NCBI GenBank assembly: GCA_015222555.1
Contig: JADFVM010000358.1
Location: 1 to 20,077 of the forward strand
From: Pseudomonadota bacterium
Lineage (GTDB): Bacteria > Desulfobacterota > JADFVX01
Length of the DNA: 20,077 nt
Direction: 5' to 3'
Each line of letters begins with the position of its first letter. The stretch's first letter is position 1. Shown piece by piece: positions 14,030 to 20,077 of this stretch. The notes beneath the pieces are model-generated. The model saw only the letters and a list, made by a program, of their open reading frames with translations, ran no database searches and was not told where the DNA came from. Both the position numbers and the translations under genes were made by a program.

Positions 14030-16234
14030 ATGGAATCATTAAACACAAAACAGTATGAGGCCGCAACCTACGGGGAAGGGCCTCTTCTTATTTTAGCAGG
14101 GGCAGGCAGCGGAAAAACGAGGGTCCTTGTTTTCAGGGTTGCCTATTTAATCAGGGAGAAAAACGTCAAGCCCTGGAATATCCTGGCCGTCACCTTTACC
14201 AATAAAGCGGCAGGAGAGATGAAGGAGAGGGTTGTCGGCCTCCTGGGGAATGAGGGGAAAAATGTTGACATGGGGACCTTCCATCATATTTGTGCGAGGA
14301 TCCTGAGGCGGCATATTGATAGACTCGGTTATAAAACCAATTTTGTCATATACGATGACAGGGACCAGCTTTCCGCCATCAAGACGATTCTGGAGAGGGA
14401 GGGCATTGACGACAAATCTGTGCCGCCTAAAAAGATTCAGGCCATAATCAATACAGCCAAAAACCAGTCCATTTCTCCCGTTCAGTCGGCGCGCAACAGT
14501 ATGGGCTTTTTTAAAGAGAAGATGATCCTGGTGATAGAGGAATATGAGAAGCTGTTACGACAGGGCAACGCCCTTGATTTTGGAGACCTCATTTATCTTA
14601 CTGTAGAGCTCTTTAAAGAAAATGAAGACCTGCTGGAAGAATACCGGAAACGCTGGTCTTTCATCCTCGTCGACGAGTATCAGGATACCAATCCCGTTCA
14701 GTATCAACTGATCAAGATGCTGGCTGGCGGATTAATGAATATAACTGTAGTGGGCGATGATGATCAGTCCATCTACCGATGGCGAGGCGCCGATATCAGC
14801 AATATCCTGGACTTTGAAAGGGATTTCCCCGGCGCACATATTGTTCGCCTCGAGCAGAATTACAGGTCGACGCAGAGGATATTAAGCGCTGCAGGGTCTG
14901 TTGTTGAAAAAAATGTAGGGCGCAAGGGGAAGGACCTGTGGACAGAAGTTGGTGAGGGGGAATTGCTCACACTCTGTCAAACCTCGAATGAATATGAAGA
15001 GGCAAGATATGTTCTCGACGAGATCGGATCAATTCATGGAAGTGATGACAGAAGGTATAGCGATTTTGCGATTTTTTACAGGACAAACGCACAATCAAGG
15101 GTTGTAGAGGAAGAACTGTTAAAGCGTGCTATTCCCTATACCGTTGTCGGTGGAATGAAGTTTTATGACCGCATGGAGATAAAGGATATACTTTGCTATC
15201 TGAGGGTCATCATCAATCCCGATGATACAGTTGCCCTGAAAAGGGTCATTAACACACCGCCGCGGGGAATAGGGAAAAAGAGCATTGCTGACATGGAAGA
15301 AAAAGCGATTGACATGGGCGCTTCCCTGTATCGGGCCATTGAGCTTGAAAAGGGAAATAAAAAGATAATCGCCTTCAGATCAATGATAGAAAGTTTATGT
15401 GCTAAAAAAGAGACGCTCGATACGGCCGATTTGCTGCGAGAAGTGCTGATTCAAAGCGGTTATGTAAAAAAGCTGAAAGATGAAAATACGGTTGAAGCGA
15501 GAAGCAGGCTGGAAAACATTGAAGAACTTGAAGAGGCGATTAGAGAAATGATCGGTGAAGGCGAGGAGTCTTCAATCGAATCTTTTCTTGAAAGGACGTC
15601 ACTCATGAGTGATGTGGATAATTACAGTGAAAAAGAGGAAAGGGTGACCTTGATGACCCTCCATAGCGCCAAGGGGCTTGAATTCCCCGCCGTTTTTATG
15701 ATGGGCATGGAGGAAAATCTTTTCCCCCACAGCCGGTCAAAGGATGATATCGAGGCGTTGGAAGAGGAAAGGCGGCTCTGTTATGTGGGGATGACGCGAG
15801 CCAGGGAACACCTGTATCTGACTTATACTAAAAAAAGGCGGGTTTTCGGTTCTGAACAGTATAATATCCCTTCACGGTTTCTCAGCGATATTCCGGAAGA
15901 ACTTATGCAAAGGGTCAATATCGAGCCCGCCTTTGCCAGTGCCTATTCAGGCTCTTATGGGCAGTCCGGTGGCGCTCACTCTGAATCCTATGGCCGGAAA
16001 GAAAAAGTTGTGCAGGCCGGATTCGTGGGGGGAGGTTTTGATGACGATAAGGGGCTGGCTCTTGATGAAGTTGGTGGCTATGCCCGGGGGAGCAAGGTGA
16101 GGCATCCCACCTTTGGCGAAGGGGTGGTGAGAGGCGGGGAAGGCTCGGGAGAGAAGGCGAAGATCGCTGTTTATTTCCCCCGTTTGGGCTTAAAAAAGTT
16201 GCTTTTAAAATATGCGCCGCTTGAAAGAGTTTAA
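14030..16234 (+). CDS. uvrD: ATP-dependent 3'-5' DNA helicase, UvrD/PcrA type (SF1A)
   Basis: A 734-residue helicase for nucleotide-excision and mismatch repair and for clearing replication/transcription conflicts. SF1A motifs in order: Q motif LNTKQYEAA (4-12), Walker A AGAGSGKT (23-30), Ia AVTFTNKAAGEM (53-64), Walker B LVDEYQDTN (213-221), III VGDDDQSIYRWRGAD (241-255), IV QNYRS (276-280), V TLHSAKGLEFP (543-553) and VI YVGMTRAREHLYL (585-597). The C-terminus (about 687-734, GSKVRHPTFGEGVVR...) is the Tudor-like domain that in PcrA/UvrD binds RNA polymerase, which separates it from Rep. The linker at ~635-680 is rich in Gly and Ser. The ATG is the only start after an upstream in-frame stop; AGAGGA lies unusually far upstream (~24 nt), so initiation may be weak. 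Confidence 0.95.
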   Translation: MESLNTKQYEAATYGEGPLLILAGAGSGKTRVLVFRVAYLIREKNVKPWNILAVTFTNKAAGEMKERVVGLLGNEGKNVDMGTFHHICARILRRHIDRLGYKTNFVIYDDRDQLSAIKTILEREGIDDKSVPPKKIQAIINTAKNQSISPVQSARNSMGFFKEKMILVIEEYEKLLRQGNALDFGDLIYLTVELFKENEDLLEEYRKRWSFILVDEYQDTNPVQYQLIKMLAGGLMNITVVGDDDQSIYRWRGADISNILDFERDFPGAHIVRLEQNYRSTQRILSAAGSVVEKNVGRKGKDLWTEVGEGELLTLCQTSNEYEEARYVLDEIGSIHGSDDRRYSDFAIFYRTNAQSRVVEEELLKRAIPYTVVGGMKFYDRMEIKDILCYLRVIINPDDTVALKRVINTPPRGIGKKSIADMEEKAIDMGASLYRAIELEKGNKKIIAFRSMIESLCAKKETLDTADLLREVLIQSGYVKKLKDENTVEARSRLENIEELEEAIREMIGEGEESSIESFLERTSLMSDVDNYSEKEERVTLMTLHSAKGLEFPAVFMMGMEENLFPHSRSKDDIEALEEERRLCYVGMTRAREHLYLTYTKKRRVFGSEQYNIPSRFLSDIPEELMQRVNIEPAFASAYSGSYGQSGGAHSESYGRKEKVVQAGFVGGGFDDDKGLALDEVGGYARGSKVRHPTFGEGVVRGGEGSGEKAKIAVYFPRLGLKKLLLKYAPLERV

Positions 16235-16271
16235 TCGCATGGTGTTTGATTTCCCGTAGCTTGCTGCGTTC

Positions 16272-16341
16272 TGTCATTCCCGAGAAATCGGGAATCCAGC
16301 CCTATTGTAAACCTGGATTCCGGGTCATGCCCGGAATGACA
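16272..16341. repeat. 70-bp inverted-repeat element, second dRS3-like member
   Basis: The left arm (16272-16299) has ATTCCC-GAGAAATC-GGGAAT; the right arm (16313-16341) is an inverted copy with CCGG in place of CCCG. Both ends read TGTCATTCC...GGAATCCAG, the same as the element at 5107-5256, but the centre is only 13 bp. It lies 37 nt after the uvrD stop. Confidence 0.65.
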
Positions 16342-16404
16342 ACTAAACACCAGTTCTGTGCACGGGGATTTATGCCCGTAGGTATGAATGGCGTCCTTAT
16401 AATT

Positions 16405-16440
16405 CCCTCTCCCCCGGCGGGAGAGGGCTAGGGTGAGGGG
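16405..16440. repeat. CCCTCTCCC/GGGAGAGGG palindrome with GGGTGAGGG tail
   Basis: A perfect 9-bp stem CCCTCTCCC (16405-16413) and GGGAGAGGG (16419-16427) with a 5-nt loop is followed by CTAGGGTGAGGGG. This composite is a widespread proteobacterial intergenic repeat. Just upstream (16356-16385) is GTGCACGGGGATTTATGCCC, resembling another family of dispersed intergenic sequence. Confidence 0.6.
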
Positions 16441-16491
16441 GAATAAGTTGATGTCACCCCCACCTTATTTTCTACCTACTGGCACAAACCC

Positions 16492-16520
16492 CGTCCCGAC
16501 TCATCGAGATAGGCGGGACG
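16492..16520. repeat. CGTCCCG/CGGGACG inverted repeat upstream of rsmE
   Basis: Seven-bp perfect arms (16492-16498 and 16514-16520) enclose a 15-nt loop that can form a small inner CTC/GAG pair. T-rich sequence follows (TTTCACACCTTTTGTTTTTG). It could be a plus-strand terminator for upstream transcription or another repeat unit. It ends 37 nt before the rsmE ATG. Confidence 0.4.
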
Positions 16521-16557
16521 TTTCACACCTTTTGTTTTTGTCTATTGTAAAAAACCT

Positions 16558-17268
16558 ATGAACCTCATTCTCCTCTTTGATGACGATTTTATAAAGGCTG
16601 GCAACAGCGTTCGCCTGAAAGACCACAGGTTGCGTCACGTAATAGATGTTCATCAAGCTTCTGAAGGTGATGAACTGACAGTCGGTCTTCTGAACGGCAA
16701 AATGGGGGTAGGTCATTTAACATTCCTTTCTCCAGAAGCAATGGAGATGGATGTCACTCTCAATGTCGAACCGCCGCCTTCCCTGCCTCTCACTCTCATA
16801 ATGGCTCTACCCCGACCCAAGGTCTTAAAACGAGTTTTGCGCACAATTAGCGCCATGGGTGTTAAGCGTCTGTTTCTCATAAACAGCTGGCGCGTTGAAA
16901 AGAGTTATTGGCAGAGTCCCGCTCTGGAGGAAGAGAAAATCAGGGAGCAACTAGTTCTGGGGCTTGAACAGGCCAAAGATACCGTCCTGCCGGAAGTCAT
17001 GTTGCGGCGTTTATTTAAAGCCTTTGTGGAAGATGAGTTGCCGGGCTTGATCAAAGATTCGATGTCGCTTGTTGCGCATCCTATAGCAGATGCTCTCTGC
17101 CCGCGGGATGTTCGGCAACCTGTGACGCTTGCCATCGGGCCTGAGGGGGGATTTATTCCATATGAGATAGAAAAATTGGAAGCCTGTGGATTTAAGACTG
17201 TTAATCTGGGGGAGAGAATTTTAACTGTTGAAACGGCTGTGCCGGTATTGCTTGCGAGGTTGTTTTAA
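16558..17268 (+). CDS. rsmE: 16S rRNA (uracil1498-N3)-methyltransferase
   Basis: A 236-residue SPOUT-class methyltransferase that modifies U1498 of 16S rRNA in the 30S subunit using SAM. An N-terminal PUA-like part (about 1-70; LKDHRLRHVIDVHQASEGDEL resembles the family's HLxxVLRxxxGD) is followed by the trefoil-knot domain. That domain shows ALPRPKVLKRVLRTISAMGV (83-102), the SAM-loop motif LAIGPEGGFIPYEIE (191-205) and LGERILTVETAVPVLLARL (217-235). The family normally has LGxRILRxETA; here Thr223 stands where Arg is usual. Length is close to the usual ~240. No clear ribosome site precedes the ATG. It stands alone between two repeat-filled gaps; ribosomal protein methyltransferase prmA, often its neighbour, is absent. 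Confidence 0.9.
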   Translation: MNLILLFDDDFIKAGNSVRLKDHRLRHVIDVHQASEGDELTVGLLNGKMGVGHLTFLSPEAMEMDVTLNVEPPPSLPLTLIMALPRPKVLKRVLRTISAMGVKRLFLINSWRVEKSYWQSPALEEEKIREQLVLGLEQAKDTVLPEVMLRRLFKAFVEDELPGLIKDSMSLVAHPIADALCPRDVRQPVTLAIGPEGGFIPYEIEKLEACGFKTVNLGERILTVETAVPVLLARLF

Positions 17269-17280
17269 GCTTGTTTAGAT

Positions 17281-17322
17281 GTTTCGGTATTCACCCACGG
17301 GCACAAATCAGCACACCGAAAC
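17281..17322. terminator. Inverted repeat just after rsmE, possible terminator
   Basis: GTTTCGGT (17281-17288) and ACCGAAAC (17315-17322) are perfect 8-bp arms around 26 nt, 12 nt after the rsmE stop. The loop carries CACCCACGGGCACAA, a sequence seen in similar form at 3707-3722 and 16473-16487. There is no T-run right after the stem, so it may be a repeat unit and not a terminator. Confidence 0.35.
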
Positions 17323-17357
17323 CTAATGTATTGATTTTGTCAATTTAAAAGCCCTGC

Positions 17358-17437
17358 CATTGCGAGCCCGGCATTGCCGGGACGAAGCAATCTGTTCATC
17401 AGTTAGAGATTGCTTCGTCGTTATACTCCTCGCAAAG
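17358..17437. repeat. GAAGCAATCT inverted-repeat element
   Basis: GACGAAGCAATCT (17381-17393) and AGATTGCTTCGTC (17407-17419) are perfect 13-bp arms. Outer arms ATTGCGAG (17359-17366) and CTCGCAAA (17429-17436) match at 7 of 8. CCCGGCATTGCCGGG inside the left half is a further hairpin. This CATTGCGAG...GACGAAGCAATCT form is a common intergenic repeat in deltaproteobacteria and relatives. Confidence 0.65.
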
Positions 17438-17493
17438 ACTGAAAAAACATAGCTCTCCTCTGCCCTCGTACTTTAAGAAGATAGCTATGGCTC

Positions 17494-17538
17494 CTCCCCT
17501 GGGTCATCCTGAGCCAGTCGAAGGATAATAGAGGGGAG
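17494..17538. repeat. CTCCCCT/AGGGGAG inverted repeat around GTCATCCTGAG sequence
   Basis: Seven-bp perfect arms (17494-17500, 17532-17538) flank GTCATCCTGAGCCAGTCGAAGGAT, the layout of another widespread dispersed repeat (GTCATCCTGAGCG...GTCGAAGGAT). It lies ~30 nt before the methyltransferase gene, so it could be in its leader. Confidence 0.45.
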
Positions 17539-17570
17539 AGATTACTTCAATTAATTTTATAAGGGATTAA

Positions 17571-18164
17571 ATGAAACTCAATCTTACAGAAAAAATTCTC
17601 ATGAACAACCCTTTGAGGGCAGCGCTTCACCGCTCTTTCGAGGCAAAGCGCCTGATCGCCATGGGCGGAAAGATGAAAGGCGGCCGGGCGCTTGAGGTTG
17701 GTTGTGGCCAGGGTGTGGGTGCTGAAATCATTCTCGATCTTTTTAATGCGGACCGTGTAGATTCCTTTGATCTTGACCGGCAGATGGTTGGTCTGGCTCG
17801 CCACCGTCTTGAAAGAAGAAACGATAAATGTCGCCTCTGGGCAGGCGATGTTACAACGATCCCCGTTAGGGATAATACCTATGATGCCGTCTTTGATTTC
17901 GGCGTTATTCATCACGTGCCCAAGTGGCAGGATGCTGTTAAAGAACTGCATCGGGTGTTAAAGCCGGGTGGCAGGCTGTATGCCGAGGAGGTTCTCGACA
18001 GATTAATAGTTCATCCCCTCTGGAAGCGCTTATTGGCTCATCCTCAGGCGAATCGCTTTAATGTGGAGCTCTTCAATGAAGCGCTTACGAATGCAGGTTT
18101 CAAGGTTGTGGAATCTAATGAATTGTGGAAGTGGTTTGGGTGGTTTGTGGCGGAGAAAGTTTGA
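17571..18164 (+). CDS. Class I SAM-dependent methyltransferase, substrate unknown
   Basis: A 197-residue Rossmann-fold methyltransferase of the Methyltransf_11/25 type. Motif I is LEVGCGQGVG (41-50). The acidic end of strand 2 is FDLD (66-69). Motif II/III region: AGDVTTIPVRDNTYDAVFDFGVIHHV (91-116), then the post-motif LHRVLKPGGRLYAEE (126-140). The C-terminal part (FNVELFNEALTNAGF) is the usual end of the fold. AAGGGA lies about 6 nt before the ATG. There is no membrane segment or extra domain. Many small-molecule methyltransferases (ubiquinone/menaquinone-like, lipid or metabolite) look alike at this level, and the neighbours give no hint of the substrate, so function is not assigned. Confidence 0.9.
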   Translation: MKLNLTEKILMNNPLRAALHRSFEAKRLIAMGGKMKGGRALEVGCGQGVGAEIILDLFNADRVDSFDLDRQMVGLARHRLERRNDKCRLWAGDVTTIPVRDNTYDAVFDFGVIHHVPKWQDAVKELHRVLKPGGRLYAEEVLDRLIVHPLWKRLLAHPQANRFNVELFNEALTNAGFKVVESNELWKWFGWFVAEKV

Positions 18165-18568
18165 GCAAGCTGATTGTATTAGATGGAGAAGCTTACCTAA
18201 AATTTAGAATTAACGAACAAAGTAGGTTGTTTGTTACACCTACAACTAAACAACTTTAAGACAGGGAATTAATTAATGATTATGGTGTGAAGTAAAGAGT
18301 ACAGGTCAGCGTATATCTAAATCCTCGTTAATTATTCCCACTTTATTTCAAATAGTTGTTAGGTTGAAACTATCAAATTGCGCATGATAAATTGCATAAG
18401 ATCAGGCCAATTTGAGCAAAGATATCTTTGCTTCAGCATCCCGTCCATGTTACCCTTTTTGCCTTGTCTGCTAAATAAATGCACGTTAATTCCTTCAAAA
18501 ATATTTAGTACGTTATTTTCTACGAAACAAACCGGTCATCAAATCAATCAAGACGAAAATCTTATAAA
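18165..18568. other. A/T-rich intergenic region before the VanZ-like gene
   Basis: About 400 nt with no convincing gene. A 64-codon frame (18378-18572) overlapping the next ATG lacks a ribosome site and any family likeness. The main feature is a perfect palindrome at 18415-18432. Base composition shifts to clearly A/T-rich from about here to the window end, unlike the genes to the left. None of the repeat families found elsewhere in the window appears. Confidence 0.5.
18415..18432. promoter_or_regulatory. Perfect 18-bp palindrome, candidate operator
   Basis: AGCAAAGATATCTTTGCT reads the same on both strands with no spacer, as expected for the site of a dimeric DNA-binding protein. It lies 137 nt upstream of the VanZ-like ATG. 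No regulator gene is nearby, so its binder is unknown; chance is possible but unlikely at this length. Confidence 0.4.
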
Positions 18569-19732
18569 ATGACAAAGATTTCAAAACAACAATCACAGTT
18601 CGGGTTCGCTCTGTTTTCATATTTTCTGTTTCTCATTCTAATCATAACGCTCGTACCCTTCGATTTTCAATGGCCTGCAAACCAGCCACATCTTTTGTAT
18701 ACCGATTTCTTAGATCTCATTACCAATATAGTTCTCTTTTTACCTTTTGGTTTTTTCTGCCAATTTTCTAAGGGAGATTGGGATCAAGGGAAGACAATAT
18801 ATGTTTTTGTTTATGGCGCATTCATCAGCCTTTTTATTGAAACAGCACAAATCTTTATGATTGAGCGTTTCGATTCAATTTCTGACATTCTCATGAATGG
18901 TCTGGGTGCGTGGCTGGGCGCAATGCTTTATAACCGGTTAAAAATTAATTTCACAAAAACACTCGTTGGAAAACTGGCCCTTGAAATACCATTAATGACA
19001 ATACCATATCTCATTTTTCCGCAGATATTACTCAATGGTCTAGGAGCATATTCTGATCCTAACCGATTGTGGCTGATACCTTTGCTTGGTTTACTTGCTG
19101 CGTATATTATCGTCAGCATTTACATCGAGCGATTAAAACCTGAAAATGTCACGTCACCGCTCCGATTATCAATAATCCTTGGAGCTGGCTTTATTGTAGT
19201 TTCGATTCCAGGGTTTACAATAAAGCCGTTATTCATGATTTTATGTACAGCAGGGGTAGTCAGTTTTATTTGGATAACAGCCACTTCATGGAACTTTCAC
19301 AGGGATGGAAACCAAAGAATAGAACCCCATGTGCTCCTTCGCGTCATACCTCTTTACGCCTGTTATCTCTGTATGCAAGTTTTATTGTCATTTGATTTAT
19401 CTTCGCTTACCTGGCAATGGCAGGCTAATATCTCCATTACCTGGAATAACTCTGCGACATTTATTATACAGAGGCTTGAATTTGTAGCAGGCTTTACAAT
19501 TCTGGGCTATATGATGGCCGAGTATCGCGGTCGCCGCAATGAGTCTTTCAAAGTAACCATTTTTTTTGTACTTATGTCATGTTTTCTTTGGGGAGGGCTT
19601 TTAGAAATGATTAGAGGCTTCCATCCCAAAGAGTATGCAAGTGCTGTTGAATTGATGCTCATCTTAATAAGTGCTACATATGGCGTCGTCATATACAGAC
19701 TCCAACTATTATTTATTCATCAGCTACGATAG
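18569..19732 (+). CDS. VanZ-like multi-pass membrane protein with apparent internal duplication
   Basis: A 387-residue protein with about 12 hydrophobic segments (for example 11-30, 50-66, 76-97, 103-123, 138-160, 167-188, 200-216, 219-240, 256-275, 303-318, 328-345, 358-383). Residues ~15-124 carry VanZ-family marks: Y..F..LIITLVPFDF, D49-x3-N53 with LPFGFF, IETAQ (E91) and R-FDSISDILMNGLGAWLG (D106, N110). VanZ is linked to teicoplanin resistance in Gram-positives, but most bacterial members have unknown roles in the envelope. Residues ~256-378 look like a degenerate second copy (LLSFDL; EFVAGFTILGYM; LLEMIRGFHP...SAVELMLILISATYG). The ATG has no visible ribosome site, and a stop lies upstream with no other start between. 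Its A/T-rich codon use differs from the window's other genes, which may mean transfer. Confidence 0.8.
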   Translation: MTKISKQQSQFGFALFSYFLFLILIITLVPFDFQWPANQPHLLYTDFLDLITNIVLFLPFGFFCQFSKGDWDQGKTIYVFVYGAFISLFIETAQIFMIERFDSISDILMNGLGAWLGAMLYNRLKINFTKTLVGKLALEIPLMTIPYLIFPQILLNGLGAYSDPNRLWLIPLLGLLAAYIIVSIYIERLKPENVTSPLRLSIILGAGFIVVSIPGFTIKPLFMILCTAGVVSFIWITATSWNFHRDGNQRIEPHVLLRVIPLYACYLCMQVLLSFDLSSLTWQWQANISITWNNSATFIIQRLEFVAGFTILGYMMAEYRGRRNESFKVTIFFVLMSCFLWGGLLEMIRGFHPKEYASAVELMLILISATYGVVIYRLQLLFIHQLR

Positions 19733-20077
19733 TATAATGTGTAGGATCTAAACAACGATAAAGAAATATCAATTACACATTTACATGGATTTTTTTGTTG
19801 TTGCTTATTGAATGAAATGGTGTACTTGTGGAAAATAGCAGAAATCACTGTTACAGTAAGTACTTCACGACTGAGGATGTCACCTACAAGTCCTCAGAAT
19901 TTTAGAATAAGAAAATTGACGATTACGTAAATATGTTGTGAGTCCTATTTAAGTAAGCAGTGAATTAATTTCATGTCTTAAGGCACGTGATATGTAAGAA
20001 CAGACATTGCCTGAAGAGGATTCTCCCAGCTGGGTTTTTGAAAAGGGCCACTCAAAACTATAGTCACCGAAGGACGC
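19733..20077. other. A/T-rich region after the VanZ-like gene, no gene seen
   Basis: About 345 nt without an open frame worth calling. It has an inverted repeat CTGAGGA (19871-19877) and TCCTCAG (19891-19897) followed by AATTTTAG, a possible weak terminator ~140 nt after the VanZ-like stop. CCCAGCTGGG followed by five T (20025-20039) lies close to the right edge. Nothing else is recognised. Confidence 0.4.

Noticed and set aside
16246..16431. 61-codon plus-strand frame after uvrD
   Set aside because: It is a translation of the dRS3-like and CCCTCTCCC repeats.
18378..18572. 64-codon frame ending ATGA over the VanZ-like start, as if translationally coupled
   Set aside because: No ribosome site, composition like non-coding A/T-rich DNA, and it contains the 18-bp palindrome. 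It is kept only as a remote possibility because the VanZ-like ATG also lacks a ribosome site.
1..20077. CRISPR array, toxin-antitoxin pair, defence system or biosynthetic cluster
   Set aside because: No regularly spaced direct repeats and no genes of such families were found on either strand; the repeats present are dispersed palindromes of different families.

Overview
The window looks like a chromosomal segment of a Gram-negative bacterium with moderate GC. It encodes an outer-membrane porin, lipid A/peptidoglycan precursor enzymes (GlmU, GlmS), HslV and XerC. An archaeal-type phosphoglycerate mutase (ApgM), a class II fructose bisphosphatase (GlpX), a xerC-hslV gene order and intergenic spaces full of palindromic repeats fit a deltaproteobacterial (Desulfobacterota-like) genome. 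That placement is an inference from gene content; no rRNA or other marker is present to prove it.

Layout. Positions 1-6881 carry five minus-strand genes: an outer-membrane porin cut by the window edge, cobA (uroporphyrinogen-III methyltransferase), glpX, apgM and purH. The porin has a clear sigma70-type promoter with A-tracts and a G9 run upstream, and a leader of about 220 nt. At about 6.9-7.3 kb the orientation switches. purH has a near-consensus promoter (TTGACA-17-TATTAT) and a perfect 14-bp inverted repeat in its leader. To the right, a compact plus-strand cluster runs xerC-hslV-glmU-glmS-clc, with overlaps or 1-nt gaps from hslV onward. After repeat-filled gaps come uvrD/pcrA, rsmE and a small SAM-dependent methyltransferase. 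The last ~1.9 kb is visibly more A/T-rich and holds one 12-TM VanZ-like membrane protein, with a perfect 18-bp palindrome upstream.

How the genes fit together. glpX and apgM are both central carbon enzymes, FBPase being gluconeogenic. purH makes IMP. glmS and glmU supply GlcN-6-P and UDP-GlcNAc for the cell envelope. xerC and hslV are the usual chromosome-resolution and protease genes, but hslU is not beside hslV. uvrD/pcrA and rsmE are housekeeping genes for repair and ribosome modification.

The most distinctive content is not a new gene system. It is (i) at least five families of dispersed palindromic repeats in nearly every intergenic gap, including elements whose arms match the Neisseria dRS3 layout ATTCCC-N8-GGGAAT; (ii) regulatory-looking inverted repeats at purH and upstream of the VanZ-like gene; (iii) a VanZ-like protein that appears to be an internal duplication; and (iv) a CLC transporter with unusual residues at known functional positions. 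I found no CRISPR array, transposase, tRNA, rRNA or defence system.
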